Source of the DNA: Aeromicrobium flavum
GTDB taxonomy: Bacteria; Actinomycetota; Actinomycetes; Propionibacteriales; Nocardioidaceae
Assembly: GCF_007992115.1 (NCBI RefSeq)
Contig: NZ_BJZQ01000005.1
Location: 124,001 to 188,000, forward strand
Length of the DNA: 64,000 bases
Direction: 5' to 3'
Shown in pieces: positions 53,856 through 61,979 of the stretch (its first letter is position 1; every line of letters starts with the position of its first letter). The position numbers and the translations under genes were made by a program. Below the pieces are notes generated by a model. It saw only the letters and a list, made by a program, of their open reading frames with translations, made no database searches and had not been told where the DNA came from.

Positions 53856-54013
53856 AGCACGCTGAACCCGTCGAGGCTCACGGGACACTCGAAGCACTTC
53901 ATCGACGGGCCGGGGAAACCAGCATTGCGTCGCGTCATCGCGACTTGGGGCTCACCACCACGCGTGGGGCATACCTTCATTGCCAGTCCGACAGGTCTCT
54001 CCTCGTAGGCGTC
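53856..54013 (+). promoter_or_regulatory. Probable c-di-AMP riboswitch (ydaO-yuaA class)
   Basis: The leader carries the conserved landmarks of the ydaO-yuaA class in order: ACGCTGAACCCG at the start; an arm pair CCCGTCG (53867-53873)/CGACGGG (53903-53909); CCGGGGAAACCA; a variable hairpin GTCGCG-TCAT-CGCGAC (53929-53944); TTGGGGC and GTGGGGCATACC; then CCGACAGGTCTC and CCTCGTAGGCGT. The ACGC at 53859-53862 can pair with GCGT at 54009-54012 to close the element. The ribosome-binding site GAAGGAG follows immediately, so ligand binding could control translation or elongation. In actinobacteria this class commonly precedes cell-wall hydrolase genes, as here. Confidence 0.85.
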
Positions 54014-54026
54014 GAAGGAGATCCCC

Positions 54027-54623
54027 ATGCGACACGTCGCAACCATGCTTGCTGCCTCCGTGGCAGCGTCCGTCCTGTCCCTCGCTGCTCCCGCCCAAGC
54101 GGCGCCCAGCACCGTCACCACCGGTGTGGCCACCACCAGCGTCGCCACCACCAACGCGGCGCCGACCGCCGCCCAGCTGCGCAAGCAGCGCATCATCAAG
54201 AAGAAGGCCGCGATCAAGAAGAAGCGCGCCATCGTCGCCAAGAAGAAGGCGATCAAGAAGAAGCGCGCCATCAAGCGCGGCAAGAAGATCATGCGCGTCG
54301 CCTCGAAGTACCGCGGCACGCCGTACCGCTGGGGCGGCACCAGCCCGTCCGGCTTCGACTGCTCCGGCTACGTCAAGTACGTCGCGAAGAAGTCCGTGAA
54401 GAAGAACATGCCCCGCATCGCCGGCGCCCAGATGAGCAAGGGCAAGAAGATCGCCAAGAGCAAGAAGCGCAAGGGCGACCTGATCGGCTTCTACAACGGC
54501 TCCGGCGTCTACCACATCGGCATCTACGCCGGTGGCGGCAAGATCTGGCACTCGCCGCGCCCGGGCAAGTCGGTCGAGAAGGTCAAGATCTGGACCAGCG
54601 GCTACAAGGTGCGCCGGATCTGA
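54027..54623 (+). CDS. Secreted NlpC/P60 (C40) peptidase
   Basis: This 198-aa secreted cysteine peptidase should cleave peptidoglycan stem peptides. A Sec signal (1-26, ending AQAA-P) precedes a Thr/Ala/Val stretch, then a strikingly Lys/Arg-rich segment (~52-90) and the NlpC/P60 domain with Cys112 (FDCSGYV), His163 (YHIGIY) and His175 (IWHSP). The Lys-rich part is encoded by a 21-bp exact direct repeat (54213-54233 and 54252-54272). The basic region may bind anionic wall polymers. Expression is predicted to respond to c-di-AMP through the leader at 53856-54013. A strong hairpin terminator follows. Confidence 0.94.
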   Translation: MRHVATMLAASVAASVLSLAAPAQAAPSTVTTGVATTSVATTNAAPTAAQLRKQRIIKKKAAIKKKRAIVAKKKAIKKKRAIKRGKKIMRVASKYRGTPYRWGGTSPSGFDCSGYVKYVAKKSVKKNMPRIAGAQMSKGKKIAKSKKRKGDLIGFYNGSGVYHIGIYAGGGKIWHSPRPGKSVEKVKIWTSGYKVRRI

Positions 54624-54639
54624 TCCACGCACCCCTGTT

Positions 54640-54676
54640 CCACGGGCGAGTCACCTCACGGGTGACTCGCCCGTGG
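54640..54676 (+). terminator. Strong hairpin after the NlpC/P60 gene
   Basis: A perfect 16-bp stem (54640-54655 with 54661-54676) and 5-nt loop lie 17 bp after the stop codon. It lacks a T tract, as is common for high-GC actinobacterial terminators. Confidence 0.75.
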
Positions 54677-54723
54677 CGTACCCGGACCTCGCCGCGGCCC
54701 CGCACCACGGCAGACTCGTCTTC

Positions 54724-55149
54724 ATGACGAGCGCCCGCGACAGCGGTGTCATCGAGGCACCCTTCCCCTCGCAGACCTCCGACCTCGTGGCCGCGGGTCT
54801 CGGCGTGGTCGTGACCGCCGCGTTCGTCCTGTGGCTGATCTGGTGCGGCGTCAGGGACCTCCGTGCCGGCGAACGGTCCGGGCGGTACGTCCTCGCCTTC
54901 GCCCTGTTCTCGTTCCTCCTCCTGGGCAGCCTCATCGACAAGGACCTCGTCGAGCCCGCCCAGGTCGACCAGCTGGAGGAGGGGCTGGCGAAGGAGCGGA
55001 TCGAGCTGTTCGGCGACGACCACCCCGACCACGACGGGGGCCGGTACCCCGGCACCCACCGCGGACGTCCCGCGCTGGTGACGATCGAGCGCGACGGCAG
55101 CACCTACCGCTGGTCGGTCGAGTACGGTCTCGCGGATCGGACCGAGTAG
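54724..55149 (+). CDS. Hypothetical membrane protein
   Basis: I do not recognise this 141-aa protein. It has two membrane helices (DLVAAGLGVVVTAAFVLWLIW and YVLAFALFSFLLLGSLI) followed by a soluble tail with an acidic His/Asp stretch (FGDDHPDHDGG) and a beta-rich end (ALVTIERDGSTYRWSVEYG). The His/Asp cluster could bind metal. The start ATG at 54724 is the first after the NlpC terminator; CAGACT seven bases upstream is a weak -10 candidate. It appears monocistronic. Confidence 0.72.
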   Translation: MTSARDSGVIEAPFPSQTSDLVAAGLGVVVTAAFVLWLIWCGVRDLRAGERSGRYVLAFALFSFLLLGSLIDKDLVEPAQVDQLEEGLAKERIELFGDDHPDHDGGRYPGTHRGRPALVTIERDGSTYRWSVEYGLADRTE

Positions 55150-55226
55150 GGCAGCGCGCGGATGGGTACCGATCAGTCCCCAGCCGCGACGCACGGGGCG
55201 CCGCGACGTGACCCGGAGGAGATCCC

Positions 55227-55520
55227 ATGGCTGCGACGAGGAAGAGCCAGGGCGGCCGAGACGGCGTGCGCATGACCGACGACAGCCTGCGCGTACGCCA
55301 GCTCACGCACTACCAGTTCAGCTGGACGGCGGGCGAAGGCGGAGAGAACGGCATCTGGACCCTCCAGCTCGTGCTCGACGAGGGCGCGTGGGAAGAGGTC
55401 CTCACGGTGAGCGCCGAGGATGCCGACAACCTGCAGGACGTCCTCACGAACACCAGCAAGGTGTTCTACGACATCGACCGTCGCGTGTTGATGTTCGGCG
55501 TCACCAAGGCGGGCGACTGA
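55227..55520 (+). CDS. Hypothetical small protein
   Basis: This 97-aa protein is unrecognised. It is soluble with a basic N-terminus (AATRKSQGGRDGVRM) and a beta-rich body (QLTHYQFSWTAGEGGENGIWTLQLV, VLTVSAEDADNLQDVL, VFYDIDRRVLMFGV), which looks like a small single-domain binding protein. GGAGGAG precedes the ATG with good spacing, and a bidirectional terminator follows, so it is probably a real monocistronic gene. Confidence 0.75.
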   Translation: MAATRKSQGGRDGVRMTDDSLRVRQLTHYQFSWTAGEGGENGIWTLQLVLDEGAWEEVLTVSAEDADNLQDVLTNTSKVFYDIDRRVLMFGVTKAGD

Positions 55521-55545
55521 CGCCAGTGCTCCTGGTCTTCACACG

Positions 55546-55575
55546 GGGCGAGCCATCCGCGAGGGTGGCTCGCCC
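55546..55575. terminator. Bidirectional terminator hairpin
   Basis: A 13-bp stem with one G-T pair (55546-55558 with 55563-55575), loop GCGA, separates the convergent genes at 55520 and 55576 and directly abuts the stop codon of the latter. TCATTCTT follows on the plus strand. Confidence 0.75.
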
Positions 55576-56493
55576 TCATTCTTCGAACAACCAGGAGACA
55601 TCGAGCGATACGGCCAAGGGCACCGTCGTCCAGAACTCCACGTCCTCATCCGAGGGCTGGTGGCTTCCGACGAACGCGATCATCACGTCCAGGCCGCCTG
55701 CGGTTCGCTCGACCGGCCGCAGTCCGCGCACGCATGACGCCTGGCCCGGCTCGCGGGCGCAGACACGCACCGTCGGCAGCTGCGCCCGATCGCTCCACGG
55801 CACGAAGGTCGACGAGCGCACGACGACGTCGCCGGAGCCGTCGCGCTCGTGGCGGTCGAATCCCTCCCACTGGTAGTCGCGAGGAATCTCGGCCGGCAGC
55901 ACGGGCGGGATCCCGGGTGCGGCATCAAGGTCCGCCTGCGCCGAAACTCGCGTGTGGATGACGACGGGCGAGGCGACCGGGTCCGGCTCCTGCGTTTCCG
56001 CCAACCACGAGCTGACGACGACGAACGCTCCCACCATGAGCGCGCTCTCGGCGACGAGACGCCACGCGCTCCGCCGCTTCGGTGCGGAAGGCCGCCGCAG
56101 CCCGAGCCCGAGGCGGAGCCAGCTCAGGTGGATGGTGGTCCCGATCGCGAACGTGATCCCGCTGACCACGCTCGCGGCATCGCCGTCGGCGATCATCAGG
56201 GTGCAGGCGCCGTAGATCCCCATGGGCACCGCGTGCAGCTTGGCCAGGACGCGGTTCCCGGACGAGGTCGCGCGGTCGTCGTCCACGAACACGGTCACCA
56301 GGGTGCCTGCGATCGAGGCCACCGCGACGACCGAGCAGATGATCACCGGCAGGAAGATGAGGTCATCGAACATGACCACGTCACGCTCTGCTCGACGGAT
56401 CTTGAACCCGATCACCGTGCCCACGGCCACGAACAGAGTCGTCCCGACGAAGACCGCCGTCGAGACGACCGCGGCCCGCTTGTCACCCTGCAC
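55576..56493 (-). CDS. Hypothetical membrane protein with extracytoplasmic domain
   Basis: This 305-aa protein is unrecognised. It has four N-terminal membrane helices (for example VVSTAVFVGTTLFVAVGTVIG, FLPVIICSVVAVASIAGTLVT and MGIYGACTLMIADG), a fifth at ~150-170 (LVAESALMVGAFVVVSSWL) and an extracytoplasmic domain (~175-305) with one Cys pair (VRVCAREPGQASCVRG) that could form a disulfide. It starts with GTG at 56493 after GGGAGATGCGGAG. A TAGGTT hexamer at 56541-56546 is a possible -10. Convergent with the small gene at 55227. Confidence 0.72.
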   Translation of the reverse strand: MQGDKRAAVVSTAVFVGTTLFVAVGTVIGFKIRRAERDVVMFDDLIFLPVIICSVVAVASIAGTLVTVFVDDDRATSSGNRVLAKLHAVPMGIYGACTLMIADGDAASVVSGITFAIGTTIHLSWLRLGLGLRRPSAPKRRSAWRLVAESALMVGAFVVVSSWLAETQEPDPVASPVVIHTRVSAQADLDAAPGIPPVLPAEIPRDYQWEGFDRHERDGSGDVVVRSSTFVPWSDRAQLPTVRVCAREPGQASCVRGLRPVERTAGGLDVMIAFVGSHQPSDEDVEFWTTVPLAVSLDVSWLFEE

Positions 56494-56540
56494 TGCGACT
56501 CCGCATCTCCCACGGGTTCCATTGGCCCCATCAGAGCGAG

Positions 56541-56546
56541 AACCTA
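56541..56546 (-). promoter_or_regulatory. Possible -10 element of the membrane protein gene
   Basis: TAGGTT in the 93-bp gap after the helicase gene would give a leader of about 41 nt before GTG 56493. Confidence 0.3.
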
Positions 56547-56586
56547 CGCGAGAACGCCCGTCCTCTCAGCCGAATGGGGACTGCCG

Positions 56587-58719
56587 TCAGGAGCGGGTGC
56601 CGGACAGCGCGTCGGTCAGCAGGGCCACGAGCGTCTCGAGCTGCAGGTCCGCGGAGTCGACGACCTCCTCGTCGGAGCCGTCGAGCGCGCGGGCGGCGAG
56701 ACCGGCCTTGCTGTCGATGAGCTCGACGATCTTGGTGTCGATCGTCTGCGAGGCGATGATCCGCCACGCGGTCACGGGCTCCTCCTGGCCGATGCGGTGG
56801 ACCCGGTCGATCGCCTGGGTCTGCTCCGCGTCGGTCCAGGACAGCTCAGCGAGCACCATGTCGGACGCGACCTGCAGGTTGACGCCCACGCCGGCGGCCG
56901 ACAGGGAGCAGACGATGACGGACACGTCAGGATCGTTCACGAAGGCGTCGATGCTCTTCTGGCGTGCCGAGGGCGTCTGGTTGCCGCGGATCGACGAGTA
57001 CCGGATGCCGCGCTGCTCGAAGGTCTTCTCGGCCACGTCCATGACGTCGACGTGCTTGGCGAAGAAGACGACCTTGCCGACGCTGTGCGCCAGCTGGGCC
57101 GTGTAGTCGGCCGCGAGGCCCGCCTTCGCCTGGCCGATGCGCCGCATCATGGCGAAGACGTTCTCCTCGGTCTTCGAGGAGTCCTCCCGCTCCCCCAGGG
57201 CGATCCGGCGGACGAGGTCGTGGTCGATGCCGTCGGTCGTCGATCCGACCGCGCGGGACTCGAGCGCTCGCTCGTACCGGGCGACCAGGCGGCCCACGAG
57301 CTCGCGCTCGGCCGCACGGATCGAACGTCCGGCCTCGTCGTCGAGCTCGACGCGGAGGTCGGCGACACGTCGGGCCGGGATGTCGGAAGCGACGTCGACC
57401 TTGCGACGGCGCACGATGCCCATGTCGATGACGCGGCGGCGGGCGGAGGAGAAGAAGCCGGGGTCGATCGGCGTCAGACCGGTGTCCTCGAGCGCATGGA
57501 GCAGCTCGGGACGGGGCTTCTTCTCGTCGATCCAGCCGAGGTACTGCCAGATGGCGCGGAAGTCGTCGATGTCGTTGATCAGCGGGGTGCCGGTCAGCGC
57601 CATCAGGAGGGGGCGGGCGGTCCGGGTGCGGATGCGCTCCGACAGCTGCAGCACGTGCTGCGAGCGCTGGGACGACTTGTTCTTGATGAAGTGCGCCTCG
57701 TCGAGGACCATGCCGCGGAAGCCGAGGTCGCCGAGCCAGCCGACGTGCCGGTCGAGCACCTCGTAGTTGACGATCACGATGTCGGCGAAGCCGTCGATCG
57801 TGTCGCCGTCGCCCTGGATGACGGTGGCCTTGTGCTTCGGGGTCCACATCTGCGCCTCGCGCGCCCAGTTCGACTTGACGACGTTCGGCACCACCACGAG
57901 CAGGGGGTAGGCATCGGCGGCCTGCGCCGCGAGCAGGGCCTGCGCCGTCTTGCCCAGTCCGGGCTCGTCGGCCAGCAGGAAGGTGCGGTGTCCTTCCGCC
58001 GCGGCGGCGACCAGCTCGGCCTGGTGGCGCATGAGCGCGAGCCCGTCGGGCACGGGCACCGGCGCCGGTTCGGGCAGGTCCATGCAGGCGACGGCGCCGC
58101 TGGAGGCCCGCTCGAACGACGAGAGCAGCGGCCCGATCAGCTCCCAGCTGCCGAGCCGGCGGGGCGGCGGCGTGCGCTCCTCGACGGCCTGGAACTGGGG
58201 TGCGAGGAACGGGTTGGCGAGCTGACGCGAGATGACAGTCTGCGGCACCACCTGACGGCTGACGGGGGCGGGGGCCGGGGCCTCCTCGACCGGCGGCTCC
58301 GGCTCGTCGGGAAGCTCGACGCCGGCGGCCCGCAGCATGTCCCGCTTGAGGTCCTTCGCCGCGTCGGACACCTCGGCATCCTCCGAGAGCAGCGAGAGCA
58401 ACGAGGTGTCGAGCGCCGCGGTCTTCGCCAGGATCGTGCCGATGCCGTCGAGCCGATTGAGCTGCTCGGTGCGCTGGGACTCGCTCAGGTCGGTCGCCGT
58501 CCTGACCCGCGTGCGCTCCTCGCGTGCCAGCAGGGCCACGGTCTGGAACTTGGCCCGGATCGAGGCACTTCCGCGGCCGCGCTGGACGCCGGCCTCCACC
58601 TCACGCACGGCGCGCGCGAGCACCGGGATGATGCCCCCGCTCTCGGGCGCACGTCCACTGCGCTGACTGCGCGTCCGAGCTCCGGTGGAACCCGACTGAG
58701 ACCGGCCTCGTCTGGCCAA
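56587..58719 (-). CDS. SNF2 family DEAD/DEAH-box helicase
   Basis: This 710-aa protein has a complete SNF2-type ATPase: motif I DEPGLGKT (251-258), DEAH (340-343), motif III LMALTGTPLIN, and the C-terminal helicase half with LSAAGVGVNLQVAS and QAIDRVHRIGQ. SNF2 proteins translocate on duplex DNA to displace bound protein. The N-terminal ~220 residues are unassigned, basic at first (ARRGRSQSGSTGARTRSQR), then helical with a Pro/Glu linker. The start is TTG at 58719 behind AGGAGAG. It stands alone; no methylase or nuclease partner for a defence system is visible. Confidence 0.9.
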   Translation of the reverse strand: MARRGRSQSGSTGARTRSQRSGRAPESGGIIPVLARAVREVEAGVQRGRGSASIRAKFQTVALLAREERTRVRTATDLSESQRTEQLNRLDGIGTILAKTAALDTSLLSLLSEDAEVSDAAKDLKRDMLRAAGVELPDEPEPPVEEAPAPAPVSRQVVPQTVISRQLANPFLAPQFQAVEERTPPPRRLGSWELIGPLLSSFERASSGAVACMDLPEPAPVPVPDGLALMRHQAELVAAAAEGHRTFLLADEPGLGKTAQALLAAQAADAYPLLVVVPNVVKSNWAREAQMWTPKHKATVIQGDGDTIDGFADIVIVNYEVLDRHVGWLGDLGFRGMVLDEAHFIKNKSSQRSQHVLQLSERIRTRTARPLLMALTGTPLINDIDDFRAIWQYLGWIDEKKPRPELLHALEDTGLTPIDPGFFSSARRRVIDMGIVRRRKVDVASDIPARRVADLRVELDDEAGRSIRAAERELVGRLVARYERALESRAVGSTTDGIDHDLVRRIALGEREDSSKTEENVFAMMRRIGQAKAGLAADYTAQLAHSVGKVVFFAKHVDVMDVAEKTFEQRGIRYSSIRGNQTPSARQKSIDAFVNDPDVSVIVCSLSAAGVGVNLQVASDMVLAELSWTDAEQTQAIDRVHRIGQEEPVTAWRIIASQTIDTKIVELIDSKAGLAARALDGSDEEVVDSADLQLETLVALLTDALSGTRS

Positions 58720-58846
58720 ATTTCTCTCCTATGACTTACGTGTGGCCCGCCATGACGGCAGCACACCCCGAGCACTCGGGCACGACCGGCACTCGCGTGT
58801 TTCGCGGCCGATTCAACCGAGCGGGCGGCCCACCTGAGTGATCGCG

Positions 58847-58865
58847 GATCCGGTGTGACCGGATC
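58847..58865. repeat. Perfect inverted repeat upstream of SNF2 gene
   Basis: GATCCGGT-GTG-ACCGGATC lies 128 bp upstream of the helicase start. It could be an operator. The remainder of 58720-59073 contains the terminator at 58985-59018 and no gene that I can support. Confidence 0.3.
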
Positions 58866-58984
58866 AGAGGCCCCATTCCAGCGCATCCGGCTGGGAGCGC
58901 GTGGGAGACGTCGCCCTGACCTCACCAGTTTAGCCCGCCGAGGCCGTGCGGTCCCGCGCAGGACCCGAGTCGTTCACGGGAAAG

Positions 58985-59018
58985 AACAAAACCCCCTCAC
59001 CGGCGAGAGTGAGAGGGT
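58985..59018 (-). terminator. Rho-independent terminator for the gene at 59074
   Basis: On the minus strand ACCCTCTCAC and GTGAGGGGGT pair with one mismatch around an 8-nt loop (59009-59018 with 58991-59000) and are followed by TTTTGTTCTTT. It lies about 55 bp beyond the stop of the hypothetical gene. Confidence 0.75.
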
Positions 59019-59073
59019 CTTGAGTGACCGACTCTACAGCGCGGGCCTGGTGGCCTCCAGCTCGGCTCCTGAT

Positions 59074-59640
59074 TCAGCGATTGGTCTCGCGGATCGCGAA
59101 CCAGAGGGCGATGTGCTCGGGCCGGACGCCCGCCGCGACGCACGGCGCGCCGAAGGAGATGCCCGGAAGCGTGTAGTGCCAGGCGAAGCCGTTCCACGGC
59201 GCCGCCAGCACGTTCGTCCTCACCAAGGTGCCTGCATCGCATTTCAGGCTCGTCATTCCGGGGAACGACCGGTCCGCCAACCGCATCCCCGGCAGCACGA
59301 AGCCCGGGTCTCCGGCGATCTCCTTGCGAGCCCAGCGCACGAACAGACCGAACGGGCTCGTCGGATCGCGCCGGACAGTGGCGACGCGACGGCCATTGAG
59401 CCAGACGGGCACGCCGTCTCGGAACGGCGTGGCGATCGGGGATCGCTGGCGCTCCTCGAGCGGTCGACGATCGGTGAGGTCCAGCACGATGGTGGCGTGA
59501 CCGACCGTCGCCTCGACCGTGTTGTACCTGGACACCACCGACACGGGCCCCCACTGCTTGCGCGAGAAACCGGTCCAGTCGTAGCGAACCTTGCCGGGCT
59601 CGGGCATACCCACCGTCTCGTTGTGCACGGGCCCGATCAT
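59074..59640 (-). CDS. Hypothetical protein
   Basis: I do not recognise this protein (188 aa from ATG 59640; GTG 59700 or ATG 59607 are other possible starts). It is soluble, beta-rich and has no signal peptide. Notable segments are VSVVSRYNTVEATVGHATIVLDL, PFRDGVPVWLNGRRVATVRRDP, SFPGMTSLKCDAGTLVRTN and a C-terminal WNGFAWHYTLPGISFG with EHIALWFAIRE. An intrinsic terminator follows and an independent gene lies upstream. The strong terminator argues that the gene is real. Confidence 0.65.
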   Translation of the reverse strand: MIGPVHNETVGMPEPGKVRYDWTGFSRKQWGPVSVVSRYNTVEATVGHATIVLDLTDRRPLEERQRSPIATPFRDGVPVWLNGRRVATVRRDPTSPFGLFVRWARKEIAGDPGFVLPGMRLADRSFPGMTSLKCDAGTLVRTNVLAAPWNGFAWHYTLPGISFGAPCVAAGVRPEHIALWFAIRETNR

Positions 59641-59715
59641 GCCGTCCCGGCCATGGCAGCGGCTCGCTGCCGTCGCCGGGCATCGGCCTCGCGCCGACAC
59701 CGACCGCGACCTGGC

Positions 59716-61566
59716 TCAGAACCCCAGCGTCCGCAGCAGGCCCACCTCCCTGATCGGCGTCTCCCAGACGGACCCCGGCCCGTCGGGGTCGATCGTGCGG
59801 CCGGTCGCGAGGAACTCGGCGGTCTGGCCGAGGCCTTGGGCGCGAGCCGTGGCGAAGACCGGGGCGAGGCCCGGGAAGCCGTGCGGATTCGCGGCCGAGG
59901 CGGCGGTGAGGTCATTGCGGTAGAGCGAGGTGCGTCCGGCCAGGTGTCCGGCCCGCAGGAGCGTGAACGACGTCGGGTTCGCGACGGTCCGGTCGCCGCG
60001 GGCGACCTGGTAGAGCGCATCGCGGTGCCGTACGAGCGGCGCGAACGTCTCCGGGCTGCCCGCGCGCTGGAGCCAGGTCGAGTGCGCGAGGAACGCCTGG
60101 ATCGCGAGGGCGCCGGCAGCCGGCTCGGTCACGGGGTCCTCGCCGGGCAGCGGGAGCGACTCGGTGAACCCGACCGTGCCACCGTTGAGCAGGCCCTCGG
60201 CCTGCAGGTTGAGGGCGGCCAGCGGTCGGAAGTCCGGTGACAGTCGCGCGATCTCGCTGATCGGTCCGCCCGGCACGGTGAGCACGGCCTGGTCGAACGA
60301 CGGATCCGCCGCAACGGTCATCGTGCCGTAGATGCCGCCGAAGCTGATGCCGTAATAGTCGATCGACCGCGACGAGAGGCCCAGGCTTCGATCCGCGGCG
60401 ACCGCCCGGAGCAGGCTCATGTTGTCCAGCGACGCCTGCCGCAGGGTGTCGCGGAAGCCGACGGTCGCGGCGGCCGTGCCCACCCGCGGGCTCGCGCCGT
60501 CGGTCGATCCGATCCCCGGGAAGCCGTCGACGTCACGCCCGCGGCCGTACGCGGGGACCTTGCGCACGCCCGAGGAGTCGGTGATCAGCCACTGGCTGCC
60601 CGGGCCGAACCCGTGACCGGGGACGGTGGTCGCGATCGTCGCGATCCCGCGGCGGGCGTTGTACTCAGCCTCCGCCAGCATGTTGCTGAGGTTGCCGGTA
60701 AAACCGTGTCCGAACACTGCGACCGGCCAGCCGCCGCGCGGCGCCCGGCCCGCGGGAGTCGTGAGCACGAAGGGCAAACGCGCCGTACCCACGGCGCGGG
60801 GTCCACGGTCGCGGGTCGGCGTCTGCGCGATCGTGCCGTCCTCGCGGAGCCAGGAGGGGGCCTCGAACGAGCCGATGACGATGCGACCGGTCAGGCCGGT
60901 CGTCGGAACCGGGACCGGGTTCAAGGCGGCGGCGCCGGTGTCCTGCAAGTACTCCAGCGTGGCGGTGGTCGCGTCGACGGTGGCCTCCACCCGCAGCTCG
61001 GCAGGTCGGGTCCGGTGGACCCGACGAGCGAGGTCGAGCAGCCCGTCGGTCGCCGACATGGTCGTGAAGGTCTCCTCCGCGTTCCTCCCCGCGCCGCGCA
61101 CCGTCAGTCGGTAGGTCGTGCCCGGGTCGAGCTGGCGGGTGGGGTGGGCGTACACGGTGCGCGTGGCGGCGTCGTAGACCACGCGCTCGACGCCGATCGA
61201 GGGTCCGTGGCCGCGGCCGCGGCGGATCGTGATCGCGCGGGCCGCCGCCGTCGGATCCACGGGCCGGTCGAAGGTGACGGCGACGCGCGGATCGAGGTCG
61301 AAGCCGTCCAGTTCGTCGAGCCGCGTGATCATGCCGCACGACGACACCGTGGCGCAGCCGTCCGCGGGCAGCGCGATCCTCAGGCCCGTCTTCTGCCCGC
61401 GGTCGCGCACGGTCAGGTCGTTGCTCGGGAAGATCGACACCGCCCGGGCCCCGGAATGCCCGTGTCCCGATGTCGCCTCGGACGGGGAGGTTCCCACCAG
61501 CGCCACCGCCAAGACCCCCGTCGCCGCCGCAATGGCCCACCTGCTCGACCTGTGTGCCTGTGCCAT
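59716..61566 (-). CDS. Secreted alpha/beta hydrolase with Ig-like (Big_5) domain
   Basis: This 616-aa exported protein begins MAQAHRSSRWAIAAATGVLAVALVG, with a Sec signal ending around SEA-T. An N-terminal Ig-like region (~75-175, VAVTFDRPVDPTAAARAITIRRG, LDPGTTYRLTV) matches the Big_5 type. The hydrolase domain has the GHGFTG oxyanion-type loop and the nucleophile Ser in YYGISFGGIYG (GxSxG). The substrate, probably an ester or lipid, is unknown. A Crp-type palindrome overlaps its upstream region at 61585-61600, 19 bp before the ATG, suggesting catabolite-type control. Confidence 0.85.
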   Translation of the reverse strand: MAQAHRSSRWAIAAATGVLAVALVGTSPSEATSGHGHSGARAVSIFPSNDLTVRDRGQKTGLRIALPADGCATVSSCGMITRLDELDGFDLDPRVAVTFDRPVDPTAAARAITIRRGRGHGPSIGVERVVYDAATRTVYAHPTRQLDPGTTYRLTVRGAGRNAEETFTTMSATDGLLDLARRVHRTRPAELRVEATVDATTATLEYLQDTGAAALNPVPVPTTGLTGRIVIGSFEAPSWLREDGTIAQTPTRDRGPRAVGTARLPFVLTTPAGRAPRGGWPVAVFGHGFTGNLSNMLAEAEYNARRGIATIATTVPGHGFGPGSQWLITDSSGVRKVPAYGRGRDVDGFPGIGSTDGASPRVGTAAATVGFRDTLRQASLDNMSLLRAVAADRSLGLSSRSIDYYGISFGGIYGTMTVAADPSFDQAVLTVPGGPISEIARLSPDFRPLAALNLQAEGLLNGGTVGFTESLPLPGEDPVTEPAAGALAIQAFLAHSTWLQRAGSPETFAPLVRHRDALYQVARGDRTVANPTSFTLLRAGHLAGRTSLYRNDLTAASAANPHGFPGLAPVFATARAQGLGQTAEFLATGRTIDPDGPGSVWETPIREVGLLRTLGF

Positions 61567-61584
61567 CTCGTACCCCCGAATGAA

Positions 61585-61600
61585 TGTGATCTGGTTCACA
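61585..61600. promoter_or_regulatory. CRP/GlxR-type operator TGTGA-N6-TCACA
   Basis: TGTGATCTGGTTCACA matches the Crp-family consensus perfectly in both half sites and is centred about 27 bp before the hydrolase start codon. The rest of 61567-61831 shows no gene. Confidence 0.5.
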
Positions 61601-61831
61601 CCGATCCTTGGGCGCGGGGCCGGGCGCGTCAAGGCGCCCGCGCCGTGGTGGACAAGAACGCCCCGGCCGCGACAGATGGTCACCATGGGCACGTCGTGCG
61701 CGGCCCATCCCCCACCGGTAGGCGAATACGCTGGAACTCCAAAGAACAGGGTGATCCCGTGGCGTTTCGTCTCTGAGACAACAAATGGCGCTGACCGCGT
61801 TTCCGCTGGTCAGAGCCATCTGCTTCTTCTG

Positions 61832-61917
61832 TGTCCGAGGGGGGACTTGAACCCCCATGCCCCTTACAGGGCACTAGCACCTCAAGCTAGCGCGTCTACC
61901 AATTCCGCCACCCGGAC
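61832..61917 (-). tRNA. tRNA-Leu(GAG)
   Basis: An 86-nt tRNA on the minus strand: acceptor arms GTCCGGG and CTCGGAC pair (one G-T), the D-loop has GGTAGACGCG, the anticodon stem-loop GCTTGAGGT gives anticodon GAG (61881-61883), there is a long leucine-type variable arm, and the T-arm is GGGGGTTCAAGTCCCCC. The CCA end is not encoded. The anticodon reads CUC/CUU leucine codons. Confidence 0.96.
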
Positions 61918-61979
61918 AGGTGCGTTTTGCTGCAGCACTGAACTCTAGCAAACACCTCGCGGAGGGCTACGCACGGGGC

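Noticed and set aside
56587-58719. SNF2 gene as part of a defence island
   Set aside because: Neighbours are a hypothetical membrane protein and a secreted hydrolase; no restriction, methylase or nuclease partner was found.
55849-58734. Very long plus-strand open frame (961 codons)
   Set aside because: It is antisense to the SNF2 helicase, which has all motifs; the frame is Arg/Val/Asp-rich shadow sequence typical of high-GC DNA.
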